This document shows positions 11,440-22,258 of a stretch of DNA of 64,000 bases, piece after piece. The stretch is from Przewalskia tangutica (lineage: Eukaryota; Streptophyta; Magnoliopsida; Solanales; Solanaceae), in the NCBI GenBank assembly GCA_029844215.1, contig JAQGDG010000157.1, positions 62,001 through 126,000 of the forward strand. The letters run 5' to 3'. Position 1 is the first letter of the stretch; the number at the start of each line of letters is the position of its first letter. The translations under genes were made by a program, and so were the position numbers. The notes under the pieces were generated by a model. That model saw nothing but the letters and a program-made list of their open reading frames with translations. It was not told the DNA's origin and ran no database searches.

Positions 11440-12110
11440 AGGAGATAGAGTTTTGTATCGATGTCTTGCCGACACTCGCCCTATTTCCATTACGCCATAC
11501 GTAACGGCACCCGCCGAGTTGAGAGAGTCAAGGACCACCGAGAGATTTGTGGAGAAAGGCTTCATAAGGCCTAGTGTTTCTCCCCGGGAGCGCCAGATTG
11601 TTCATGGCAAGAAGGACGGACGCCGCGCACGTGTGTTGATTACGGGAAGTCGAGCAAGGTGACCATTAAGAACGTATACCCTTCCCGTGATTGATGATTT
11701 GTTCTACCAGTTGCAGGGCTCGAGATTTTTATCAAAGATTTATCTGCGATCGTTCTATCATCAGTTGCGTGTTAGAGAGACTGATGTCCCTAGATCGCAT
11801 TCGGACCCAGACGCATTATGAGTTCGTGGTCATGTCTTTGTTGACCAATGCTCCGCGGTATTCATGGATTTGATGAACCGAGTGTTCGCCATTTTGGACA
11901 CGCTTGTGATAGTGTTCATTGATGACATCTTGGTTTATTCTCGCCAGAGCGAGTACGCGAGCATTTGGCGACTGGCCGAGAGTTCTCCAGACCAGCGCTA
12001 TACGCCAAGTTTTCCAAATGTGAGTTTTGGTTGGCTTCGTGGCTTTTTCGGGCATATTATCGGGACGATGGTATTCGGGTGGATACGCCAAGATCGAGGC
12101 GCAAGAGTTG
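11440..12110 (+). pseudogene. pol: RE-2 reverse transcriptase
   Basis: Pieces in order across shifting frames: RPISITPYVTAPAELRE (11474 on), EKGFIRPSVSPRE (about 11552), a degraded IDDLFYQLQG (about 11685), HQLRVRETDVP (about 11760-11795), YEFVVMSL (11818 on), and MDLMNRVF then FIDDILVYSR. The FIDD box (11915-11926) is the gypsy equivalent of the catalytic YxDD, with both aspartates intact. LYAKFSKCEFWLAS (from 11998) is the conserved thumb-side motif. At least five frame changes separate these pieces. Confidence 0.9.
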
Positions 12111-12317
12111 GCTTAGACCTACTACTCCGGCAGGTGCGCGCAGCTTTCTGGCCTTGCAGTTACTATCGGCGTTCGTAGAGAAGTTTGCTTCTATCTCGCA
12201 CCATTGACTAGGCCGACTGTGGCGCGCTAAGTTTCATGGGATCGATGCCAGGAGCGTGGTTTCCGCCATCGGGAGATCGACGACCGCCTCGTTTCTTACT
12301 CTTCCGAGGTCCACGGT

Positions 12318-12660
12318 TATGTAGTGTATTGTGACGCGTCAAAGCGCCGCTCGGATGTGTTGATGCACTGGTAAAGTTATAGCGCACGCATCCCCACAGC
12401 CTTAAGCATGAGGAACTACCCCACCCATGATTTGAGTCGCAATGGTGATTCACGCCAAGATCTCGAGGCACTATTTGTATGGGTTCATGTGGATATTTAT
12501 ACGCACCACAAGAGCCTCCAAAGATATCTTCACCAGAGGAGCCGAACTTACGATGCAGACGGTGGTTAGAGTTACTCAAGGATTATGATATTGATATCCC
12601 GTACCACCCGGGAAGGCCATGTTTGGCGGATGCTCTACCGTAGGTCGACGGGGAGTCTAT
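12318..12660 (+). pseudogene. pol: RE-2 RNase H
   Basis: RNase H removes the RNA template during reverse transcription. YVVYCDASKR (about 12318-12347) contains the first catalytic Asp. PTHDLE-like sequence follows near 12423, then VHVDIYTHHKSLQ (12482 on), and WLELLKDYDIDIPYHPG (about 12558-12610) closes the domain. The family motif is TDHKSLQ; here the Asp codon region reads ACGCACCAC where ACAGACCAC is expected, giving His. That change is the same CAG-to-CG type seen at the primer sites. Confidence 0.85.
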
Positions 12661-12879
12661 CGATGCGCAACAGAGAAGAGGGCATGGTCCGCGAGTTACA
12701 TCACTAGCGAGCCTTGAGTCCGATTGATTGATTCTGATAGCGCTGGGTTCGAGTTCGAGAGGTTGCCGAGTCTTCCATCGCCGGCGAGGTGAAGAGGCAA
12801 CAGCTGAGGATCCGCTGACGCGTATCGCGGATACGCTCTCGTGAGGAAGCGGTCTCGAGGTAGCACCGATGGGGTGCTA

Positions 12880-13730
12880 AGGTTTGAGGGCAGGTTGTGT
12901 GTTCCAGCTATTGCAGACTTCGCAGCAGGTTCTGGGAAGCACAACAAGGCTACTCTATCCATCCGGGTCGACCAAGATGTACCACGACCTCGATCTGTGT
13001 ATTGGTGGGATGGCTTGAAGAGGACGCCAGAGTTTGTAGCTCAGAGGCTTGTTGTCGCAGTGAATGTAGAGCACCGAGGCCTGGTGGTTTGTTACAGACG
13101 ATAGAGATCCCGACCTGGAAGTGGGAGGTGATAAACATGGACTTTATCACAGGGTTACCTCGCACTCCTAGGAAACATGATTCTATTTTGGTTATCGTCG
13201 ACAGTCGATTTAAATCAGCCCACTTTCTTCCCGTCAGATGACTTTTTCTACCGAGGATTATGCGGACTTTACATCCGAGATCGCCGATCGCATGGAGTCC
13301 CTATTTCTATCATATCGCATGCAGGAGCCCGCCACGCTAACTTCTCGAGGTCTTTCCGTATGGTCTAGGACGCAGTGAGCTCGAGCATCGCATTCCATCC
13401 TCGCAGACGGACAAAGTGAGCGCACTATCCGCACTCTTGAGGATATGACGCGAGCCCGTGTTATTGATTTCGTGGTACCGGGAGGATCATTTGCCTCTAG
13501 TTGAGTTTCGTGATAATAATAGCTACCACCCAAAGATTCGACGGCGCCTTATGAGGCCTTGTATGGGAGGAAGTGCAGATCGCCGATAGGCTGGTTTGAC
13601 GTGGGCGAGGTGCAGTTAGTGGGACCAGACTTGGTGCAGAAGGCTGTGGATAAGGTGAAGCTTATCCAGAGCGGCATCGACACCAGAGTCGATGGTCATA
13701 CGCAGATCATCGCCGCTGGCATCTAGAGTT
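12880..13730 (+). pseudogene. pol: RE-2 integrase, zinc and catalytic domains
   Basis: Degraded HHCC region 12897-13100 (a YSIHPG piece, YWWDGLK, and RPGGLLQTI), then EIPTWKWEVINMDFITGLP (13108 on) with the first catalytic Asp, SAHFLPVR at 13218, and GVPISIIS at 13296, where the expected SDR reads SHA. Near 13394-13430 a frame-disturbed HPQTDGQSERTI region follows with the catalytic Glu codon present, then PYEALYGRKCR (13552 on) and GPDLVQKA (13620 on). D, (D), E geometry and order are those of gypsy integrases. The second Asp is lost through TCAGAT reading as TCGCAT. Confidence 0.88.
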
Positions 13731-13739
13731 TGAGGTTGA

Positions 13740-14151
13740 TGATTGAGTTTTCTCGAAGGTGTCACCCACGGGTGTGATGAGATTCGGAAGAGGAAACTCA
13801 CCAAGGTACATCGGGCGTGTCGATTGCTCGCAGGTAGGCAAGGTTGCCTATGAGTTGGATCCGTCCGATCTGAGGCGCGCATCCGCTTTTCATTTTTCTA
13901 TGCCGGCGAGATGTATCGGATCCATCTGTGGTTCACCCGATTGACGATGTCCAGTGACCGAGGGGTTATCGTATGAGAGATTCCCATAGTGATAATCGAT
14001 CGTCGTTAGGCGCTCATGACCAAGGACGCGCTCACAAAGTCTTGTGGCGAACGAGCTCGGGAAGGAGATGACGTGGGAAGTCGGCGAGGACATGAGGCGT
14101 ATATCCTCACCTATTCCCACACCTCCGTGTAACTCACTTTCCTACTTGTAA
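13740..14151 (+). pseudogene. pol: RE-2 integrase C-terminal tail (SH3-like, chromodomain-like)
   Basis: KVSPTGVMRFGRGNSPRYIG (about 13757-13817) matches the chromovirus KVSPMKGVMRFGKKGKLSPRYIGPF block, followed by KVAYELDPSDL. The end near 14070-14130 reads WEVGEDMR then YPHLFPHL in shifting frames, matching the ATWELEEDMRxxYPHLF close of chromovirus Pol. In this lineage the tail is thought to target insertion to heterochromatin, which would fit the nesting seen here. Confidence 0.8.
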
Positions 14152-14249
14152 ATTTTCATTGTCATATTTGCTTAAGTGTTTTATCGTGGCCATGTGTGGC
14201 ATTTGCAATCGCTTAAGTTATGAGAACCTTATCGTTATCTGCTTGGGAA

Positions 14250-14282
14250 GGAACATTCGATGAATGTTTCTAAGGAGGAGAA
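14250..14282 (+). other. RE-2 pre-LTR hairpin and polypurine tract
   Basis: AACATTCGATGAATGTT (14252-14268) is an inverted repeat, followed by CT and the polypurine tract AAGGAGGAGAA (14272-14282), which abuts the 3' LTR. The tract primes plus-strand synthesis. The hairpin recurs at the same place in RE-1, RE-3, RE-4, RE-5 and RE-6. Confidence 0.8.
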
Positions 14283-16799
14283 TGTTATACCCGTATTTCG
14301 GGAGTATGACGTAAGTGGCGCACGCACAAAAGTTTAAGCCTTAAAGTAGGCATAGGGACGAAAATTTGTGCTCAACCCACGAAACGAATAGTTTTCCGAC
14401 GAAACGTTTTCCAAAACTTGCGTAGGGAAAATTACGGCTATGTCATTTAAATTTTTTGCGGATTTTTCCGAGAGATGGAATATTTTGGACCAACGAGAGG
14501 GTGACACTTGTCACCTCAGTGACGCAACAAAGAGGCACGGTTGGCACGATTTTAAGGCCTAAACCAAGCGGTCAATGTTTGTGAGTGATTTGTGGAGTAG
14601 GGATAGGGTGCACTTGTGCAAATCCACACCCTCCACTTGCCCTCCACTTGCCTTCATCTTGGCCCTTGAAAGCCCTATAAATACCCTCCTTAAGTTGAAG
14701 ACTTTTTCATCCACAAATCATCTTCCAAGTCTCCAAACTTTCCCCCCTTTGAGAGAAGCTCTCGCCCAAAGCCTCCCCTCTTGTGTAGAGCTTAGTCGAA
14801 CACCCCTTCTTCCCCTTTCCTAGTAGTCTCGCAAAGGCCCTCCCTTGGTAGAAAATACTCTCCAAGTATTACATTATCCCCAAAAATACCTTAGCCAATC
14901 CCTTATAGTATTTCCAAAGTTACCTCTATACGTAGAGTCCGGAAATACTACCTTATATTCCTTTAGTCACTAAACGAAACCCTAAGAGAAACTTCATAGT
15001 TGGTTGAAGTATAAAGTAGAAGTTGGTAGAAACTTCTAAGGGTTTCTTGGAGCGGATTGGAGCGTTCAGATTAGGAGCTAAACCTTGCTCAGGATCGACT
15101 TATATCTTGGATAATTTTGGGCTTATCGAGGTAAGTAATAATCTTATCCTTCTATCGTAATTAGAGATTGCATACTGTAGAAGTATAGAAATAAGTATAA
15201 AATACATAGAAGGGTATTACAAAAGAGAATTGAACTGTAATTACATCGGAAGTATATTAAAGAAGTTTGAACTGTACTTACATAAGACTGTATTTACAGT
15301 AGACTTGTATAGTTTACCGGGTAGGGAAGTGCTGCCCGATTTTCCGTAGAATAGAGAACCCTCTGCTTAGATTATCCTACAGAGTAGTCTAGACGTTGAT
15401 AGACGTATTTGACTATTATAGGTTGATACTCTGCGCGCGACATATTCGACTTGGCAGGTGGATTTCGCCGAGAAGGTATGTGATTTTTCCTATCCTCTTG
15501 AGCATGATATTTTAAAGTATATATATAGTACGGTAGACGTACGTGTGTTAACTGAACGTGGTTTTACTTGACGTCTTTTGACTTGAGTCTAAATAACAAG
15601 AATCTTGAAGTATTTCAAAAGAATTATGAATCATTTTTGAAAGAAGAGTAATACTTGGTTTTTAAACAAAAGCTTAAGAGTTATACTAGCTTTATGGGAA
15701 GTTAGGTATAACAACTTAAGAAAGATAAAATGAACGGTTTACTTATGTGTTTATAAAAGACTTGTATTGATTTCTGGAAAGTACAGTGAGATGGTTTGTT
15801 GAGTAGACATATTGTGATGCTATGTGTGTTAGTATCTTGTAAACGTTTGTGTAAAGAGTTTATTCTTATTTGCGCTTATGTTGTTGAATGATAAGCCGTT
15901 ATGCTAGTATTACATCACTCACCTCTTGACATGATATACCGGGGGTTAAGCTGCCCTCCGACGGGTATACCTCGCGCTTCAGACTATGATTCGAGAATAC
16001 CTCATGCGGGTCCAGGGGACCTATGCGGAGCTACGAGAGTTCCAGGTTAGTGTGCGGTCCATGTGGCCATGCGGTCTATATGGCCATGCGGACTACGAGT
16101 CCAGGACGATGCCGATGAGTAGCTACCCTAGATGCGGGGACTACCTCACGCGCCTAGGTGGCCTATGCGACTCACGGAGTCCGTGATTAGGCATGCATAA
16201 TGATACTATGGGCGATTGGCCTTGCTTCGATCATTCGCAGCTAGAAAAGACACATGCTTTAATTGTTACTCTTGTTTGTGATGTGGCACTATGTGCTTAC
16301 ATTGGTTATTTCATACATATTTGTAAAATTGGCTTTAAAATGATATGATTTTATTTAAGTACTTTACGCTTCACATACTTGGTACTGTTGTATCGACCTC
16401 CTTGAGGCTGCGTCATGCCGCAGGTAAGGAAAGCAGTGCTAGATCCGCATCCTTAGGATCTTTTGCTTTGGTGTCGAGCTCCATCTTCTCCGGGGCTCGA
16501 CTTTTGGTATGGTTCTCCCTGATGTTGTAGATATATGTACATTCAGGGTATGGCGGGGCCCTGTCCCGCCATAGTTGTTTACTTCCTTAGAGGTCTGTAG
16601 TCCTATTGTACAGTTGGGATGTATCTGCCAGATTTTGGTTTATATATATATGCCGAAAGGCGACTTTTCTCAGATAAACTGTGTGTCAATTTACATTGTT
16701 TCATGTCTTGTTTTTATATTCCGCTGATTTTCTCTGATGTATGACTACTTGGGTGCCCGGGTAAGGCACCAGTCACTGGCCCCGGAACGGGTCGTGACA
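14283..16799 (+). repeat. RE-2 3' LTR
   Basis: 2,517 bp, same termini as the 5' LTR, TATA box at 14676, GC-rich degenerate repeat block at about 15945-16195. It is followed directly by the right GAAAT duplication. It keeps bases missing from the 5' copy in GC-rich stretches and vice versa, so neither copy alone looks ancestral. Confidence 0.95.
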
Positions 16800-16804
16800 G
16801 AAAT
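16800..16804. repeat. RE-2 target-site duplication, right copy (GAAAT)
   Basis: Matches 6904-6908. RE-1 LTR sequence resumes immediately afterwards with ACAATACTTGC. Confidence 0.95.
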
Positions 16805-19194
16805 ACAATACTTGCACAACAAAGGCTATCACAAGTAAACATAGGCAAGTTACTCACACTCAAGGTTCTTTCATTTTATGCCAAAAATCCGGGTTTTAAC
16901 CCCAAAGTACTACATACTTTAACTCTTTAAAAAGATCCATTTCTTTCAAAAAAGTCACATGATACTAACACTCGTAGTATCAAAAATAGAGTAACTATCA
17001 TTTTAAGTAAATCAAAACAATTTCCATATCTTCCTTTTTAAATGAACCAAGACAACACCATGCCTTCCTTTTAAACAAAATCAAGACAATATCATGCCTT
17101 CTTTTTTTTAAACCAAATCAAGACAATACCATGCCTTCTTTTTAAACCAAATCACTTCTCCTTTTTTTTAGTCAAGTAACTATTTTAAATCCAATAATAA
17201 AACCATTCTTTTGTTTTCATAAAGTCGTTATAACTAACTTCCCATAAAGCTATTATAACACTTTATGTTTTAAACCAACCAAGGACAACTACTCTCATTT
17301 CCGAAATCAAGATAACTTTATTATTTTAAAGACCAAGTACCCATTACTCACGAATGAGGTTTCACAACTTTTTAACACAATTCAAGTTCTTAACATTTCA
17401 TATCAAGTCACTTAACTTTAGAATCAAGTCAAGGACACAAAAAGGAATCAAACTTCTTAACACACGCAAGGCCTACCGCACTATATATTTCACAAATAGT
17501 CATGCTCAAGAGGATAGGAAGAATCACATACCTCGCGACAACTAACCCTTACGACACGTAGCAAAACGCTCCAAGTACTTCAACTTCGTCGACTACTCCT
17601 TAAGACAAGTAGATTACGCCACATGTTGTACTTCAATCCTAAAATGGTCATAGTACTTCTATCAAACCTTACTTACCATTTAAGACTTATACCAATTAAT
17701 AGCCCTCTAATTCTACGGAAAATCGGGCAGCACTTCCCTTGTTTTTACATACTTTTCCACCTTTTTCAAGGCCCGAAAACAATAACCAACATGCCACATT
17801 TAAGGCGCAATAATTCAACAACTAAAGAAGGGTATCACACGCCCAAACAGACGTGTTAAACAATCTTCCCCTTAAAACAACAACTTAAAAACCGAAATGG
17901 AACAAGTCCATAGTCCAAAGTAAAGACAGTCCAATGTAAATACAGTTCAATGTAAATATAGTCCATTAGTCCATTAGTCCATTAGTTGGTGTTCTTGGCC
18001 AATTTACAATAATCAGACTTTATCCAATTTTTCGGCTAGAATGCCGGAATTACTTCTTTTAATCCTCCAACTTATATTCCAATCTTCATATAAGTTATAG
18101 TTACTTTGTTATTACTGTTGACAGGTAATAGATACGTTTTTACCATTTTAATGGCTAACATGCCAATTCTCCATTTCAACAAACTTACAAGATCCAAATC
18201 TTTCCAAACCTTATTCCACATATCTCATACTCCATAATATACTTCCAACATATATAATATCCAACTTCACAAAGAGGATTAAGATCATTACCTCAAAAAG
18301 CCCAAAAATATCCAAAAACTTAAAGTCGCTCCTTAGCAAGTTTAGCTCCAAATATTTACGTTCCGATCTGCTACAAAAAACCCTTAGAAGCTCCTAACCA
18401 ACTTCTCTTCAAGATCCAACTCCAAAAAGTGAAGAACACTTAGGGTTCCATCTTGACAACTTTCGGCCAAGGGGTGATTCAAAGGCTAGGGGTGTGAAAT
18501 CTTGTCTAACTCTTGGTTCACAATCTTCCTAACACCTTAAGGAAGAACACTTAGAAGTTTAAGAATTATTGGACAAATCTTTGCTCAAGAACAAGAGCTT
18601 GGCCGAGAGCACACAAGAGAAAGAAGGAGGATTTTTCAAGTCTTGAAATAACCTAAGTGTGGAAGATTTCATCAACTAGTAGTGCATATATAAGACAACC
18701 AAGGGCTAGGATGAAGGCAAGTGTGTGGTTGAGATAGAGACAAGTGTGTGTGGGTCCCTCAAGCCACTTGTCCTACACAAAAATATCTTGCAAGACTTGG
18801 CCACTTGTCTTGGCCACTTGTCACATGGATTTCGGCCAAGAGCCACCTAGGGGGGTGACACGTGTCGCCCTACTATTCGTCCAAAATATTTCATCTCCCG
18901 AAAATATCCATAATGGCCAAAATCTCGAAAACAAAGTAGGCCCTACAAAACAGTAAATTTCTCCCGTGGGCCCCACGTGACCAATTTCAGAAAATAAAAT
19001 CCATAATTCTCTAATATTCCAAGAAGTCCGAATACCAAATCTGGGAATCCAATTCCCATTAACGAACCTTTTTCCTTTACAAATTCCGGAAAAATTTCCG
19101 TCGGAAAATCAAATCTTTCTTCCTTTCCAATCTTTATGTCGTATTCTCGTACATACGTCCTCACATACATACCCTGGAACTACGGAGTGTAACA
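16805..19194 (-). repeat. RE-1 5' LTR, right portion
   Basis: Continues the LTR broken at 6908 and ends GGAGTGTAACA (TGTTACACTCC on the minus strand). Nearly identical to 975-3367 through the AT-rich middle. It differs by a short local duplication (CTTGGCCACTTGTC near 18795-18820) and by one extra CCATTAGT unit near 17970. One of the two GTGGGCCCCAC palindromes survives at 18966-18976; the other is mutated to GTAGGCCCTAC. Confidence 0.92.
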
Positions 19195-20817
19195 TATGTG
19201 GAACTTTCTTATCTCTTGAGCATGAATAGTTGTAGACGTACGAGATTTTGACAATCTAGTCCATTTGATATCCTTGGCTTATTTAAGAATGTCCAAGTTG
19301 GTTGAGTTAGGGAATTAACTCATTGTTTAAAAATATTAAGGATATCTTGGTTTCTAAAAGTTAAGGGACTTGAAGTATTTTTAAAAGTATTATGATACTT
19401 GTTTCATTTTAAAAGTATAAGTCCCTTGGATATAAGGAAGAATGAAAGTGTCTAAAGCATAAAACTAGTATAACGGCTTTATGGGAAGTTGGTTATAATA
19501 GCTTTATGGAAAGTTAATAAGAGTGGTTTACTCTAAGCAATTTAAGTATGATAAATGACTTGAAATAATGAAAGGCAAATTGATTTAAAGGCATCAATTG
19601 CTTAAGGTTTTAAAAGAAAGAAGTCACTTGATTTAGAAGCCTATAAAGGTATTATTGTGACTTGTCTTGAAAAGTAGTTATGACTTGACACTACGGTTAT
19701 TAGTATCTTGGAAGTTTTATGTGAAAATGAGTCATTTTAAAAGAGTAGAAGTACGTAGTACTTTGGGTTAAATTCCCGGATTTTTATAATGACATGTTAG
19801 TGCCTTAATTAAACTAAAATGAGAGTTTGCTTATGTTATGTAGGATAAGCCGGTAGTGCTTATGTTATGATATGGTAAGCCGGTAGCGCTTATGTTATGT
19901 ATGGTAAGCCGGTAGTGCTTATGTTATGTATGATAGCCGGTTGTGCTAGTTTATGTTATTCTTACGGGGTAAAAGCCCCGGGTTACTACTAATTCCATGG
20001 ATTTGCTACCCATGATGCGAGTGCGGCGTTTGTACTCATTGCGGGCCCATCGGGCCCAAGCGGGTGAAATAGTCATGTGCGGGTGAAATATTCCTATGCG
20101 AGGAATACCTCATGCGGGTCCACACGACCTATGCGGGCGGATACAAATTTATGCGAGGTTACCTCATTCATGGGTCCACAGACTCACGCGGTGAAATAGT
20201 CCCAGAGTAGGATTGTAATGATACTTGGCGGCCCTACCTTGATCACGAGCCTCCTATTTTTACGCAAAGAAAGTATACTCTTGTTTACTCATTGTTAGTA
20301 AGGCACGGTGCTCGTTATTTGAGTTATCATACATGTCTCCAGCTTTATTTTAGACTTATGATTTCACTACAGTACTTTCAGTTTCACATATTTGGTACAT
20401 GTTGTACTGACCTCCTTCGGGGGGCTGCGTTCATGTCGCAGGTAGAGTATACAGGTTGTTGATCATCACTCTTAGGATCACTGTTGAGAAGCTCCTTTAC
20501 TTCGGAGGCTTATCCCTGGTATTGTCGGTTGTTGTACATTCAGGGGTATGGCGGGGCCCTGTCCCGCCACAGTTGTTATTCGTAGAGGTCTGTAGTCACA
20601 TTTGTGGAGTGGGTTTGTAAGAACAGAGATGTATTGTTTTAATTTTGTATTATGTATATGTTACGGAAGGTGGCCTTATTGGCTAGCCTGTTGATGTCTA
20701 TTGTCTAAGTATGATTTTTATTTTATGAGTTGTGTATGTTCCGCTGCTATTCTCTGATGTATAACTGAAAGGGGTGCCTGTGTAGGGCACGATGCCATGC
20801 CCGGTCGGGTCGTGACA
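19195..20817 (+). repeat. 5'-truncated plus-strand gypsy LTR
   Basis: Begins TATGTGGAACTTTCTTATCTC, which matches the RE-2 LTR interior from about 8113 (GGTATGTGAGTCTTCC), and ends GGGTCGTGACA. The first 1.2 kb of this LTR is absent here. It breaks exactly at the RE-1 boundary, so RE-1 probably inserted into this LTR and the missing part lies left of the window (inference). It holds a GC-rich degenerate repeat block at about 20010-20240. Confidence 0.8.
19829..19946 (+). repeat. Four tandem ~30-bp units
   Basis: Four copies of GCTTATGTTATG followed by a short variable part and TAAGCCGGTAGT. The unit corresponds to the single GTTGAACGATAAGCCGTTATG phrase in the RE-2 LTRs (about 8520), so it expanded in this copy only. 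Confidence 0.8.
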
Positions 20818-20835
20818 ATCATGTTAACTCTGTAA

Positions 20836-21131
20836 TCTCCTTTTTAGAGCTTCACTTTCCAGTTCACAAAGCTACTTTGGTCTATTGCGGCAATGTTAGT
20901 GTTGTATACCTCTCTGAAAATCCGGTTAAACATCAGCGTACTAAACATATTGAGATGCATATACATTTTGTTCGTGAAAAGGTAGCTCGTGGACAAGTAC
21001 GCGTCCTGCATGTCCCTTCCAGGTATCAAATTGCAGACATATTTACAAAGAGTCTTCCATTGGTTTTATTTGAAAATTTTAGGGACAGTCTCAGCGTACG
21101 AAGACCGCCTGCTATGACTGCGGGAGTGTGA
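20836..21131 (+). pseudogene. Ty1/copia RNase H C-terminus and start of its 3' LTR
   Basis: In frame from about 20850: LHFPVHKATLVYCGN, then HQRTKHIEMHIHFVREKV (about 20931-20985), then VPSRYQIADIFTKSLP (about 21013-21060), then a stop at 21129. RTKHI-D/E-HFVRE and QIADIFTK are the conserved end of copia RNase H, the last domain of that polyprotein; His replaces the usual acidic residue after EM. GCGGGAGTG followed by TGATAAATAG suggests the 3' LTR begins at 21129, overlapping the stop codon, as is common in these elements. Everything upstream is missing; the gypsy LTR at 20817 cuts it off. Confidence 0.85.
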
Positions 21132-22258
21132 TAAATAGTAGCAGTCCGTGATATACATAACTTGTATATCACGATTTGATGTATATTAGGTAACATATGT
21201 TTTGTATTAAATTAGAATTGTACACTTACCATAATTTTGGTGTAGTAATCAATTTTATTGAGTTGTCAGCCTTAAAACATTACTTTGGTGACTTATAATA
21301 TTCTTTTAAAACTCAAAGACCTAAATTAAAGATGAAATATGAATAATGTGCCTTCAGATACATTTTTTTAAACAAAAAAGTGCCTCTTGTACAACTCAGT
21401 TCCTAAGAAAATAAGTTTGGAGGAATGACCAAGGATCGAGCTCCTCAAGCGGCATTATGGGAGTAATCTCTCAATTTTTGAGGGAGGCTTTTTGTGCGCG
21501 GTGGACACTGGTCTAGCTTTTGAAATCAACTAAGTCACCATGAAAACCCTTCTCCACAAACTCTATCGGGTTGGGAAGTAGGAGTTCCTGGGGCGGAAGA
21601 TTCGACCTTTTTTTAGAAATATCAGTGACTTACTATTGCAACTTGGGTATCCGTATGTACTTCCTTCCCTTTCTTTGTACGAGTTGCAATAAACATTTCA
21701 GACTTTGATGGTTCCTCTTTGTTCTCATTGGTTTCACGCGACAAAACATATCAAAAGAAAGTCAAAACAAACACTAATGTTTTCAGACAAAGCACGAAAA
21801 GAAATGAATATCAGTTTTTTCTCAAACTAGTGACTAAATATTACCAATGCCACGCGTATTCTTGCAAAATTAATAGGTCCCATTCGATGCCTCCACTTTT
21901 ATTTTTTTCTGTTTTGAGAATTCAAATCGGACATGGCCTATAATCCAAAAGAAGAGATATATCAATTAATATATCGAAAATGACAGAATAGATATAGTTC
22001 AACAATATGTTCAAGAGACAAAATGCACTATCTTAATCTCACTTGGATAGCTGAAAGTTTCCAATAGTCGATCAACTGGCGAAATTGAACTTCTGCCATG
22101 TCATCAGGACGATTTTCTAGCATATCTTCAACAGTTTTTAATCAAAATATTTCTTCTTAGTATTGCTCTTGTGTCCCCTCCAAGCATCACGAGGACCGTC
22201 CATGACCCACTTTTCTCCTTCTCTTGAAATTATGAACTTGTTCTATGCAAAACTACAT
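21132..22258. other. AT-rich sequence without a recognised gene
   Basis: The first few hundred bases are probably the copia 3' LTR that starts at 21129, but I could not find its other end. There is no supported coding frame, RNA gene or array. The short stretch CCTCAAGCGGCATTATGGGAG at 21447 and its neighbours look like ordinary repeat debris. Confidence 0.35.

Larger units (their letters stand above)
6909..16799 (+). mobile_element. RE-2: complete Ty3/gypsy chromovirus-type retrotransposon, ORFs frameshifted
   Basis: 9,891 bp, with 5' LTR 6909-9422, interior 9423-14282 and 3' LTR 14283-16799. Termini are TG...CA, with a perfect 5-bp duplication, a primer-binding site and a polypurine tract. 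Domain order is Gag, protease, RT, RNase H, integrase, then an SH3/chromodomain-type tail, which is the Ty3/gypsy order; the Gag start and tail point to the Tekay/Del chromovirus group (inference). It is the only element here with RT, so it models the autonomous partner of the deleted relatives. An AT-rich 640-bp LTR segment (from 7741 and from 15103) differs by about seven substitutions and no net indel, so the insertion looks recent, yet its reading frames are broken every few hundred bases. Confidence 0.95.
1..19194 (-). mobile_element. RE-1: gag-only Ty3/gypsy LTR retrotransposon, left end off-window, hosting RE-2
   Basis: Read on the minus strand the order is 5' LTR (19194 down to 16805, continuing 6908 down to 5801), primer-binding site, gag, noncoding interior, polypurine tract, 3' LTR (3367 down past base 1). 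Aligning the two LTRs shows that roughly 150 bases of the 3' LTR lie left of the window. The interior (3368-5800) is about 2.4 kb. It carries a degraded gag but nothing recognisable as protease, RT, RNase H or integrase, so it would depend on a relative for transposition. The bases right of the 5' LTR are TATGT (19195-19199), which would be one copy of its target duplication. The left copy is outside the window. Confidence 0.85.
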
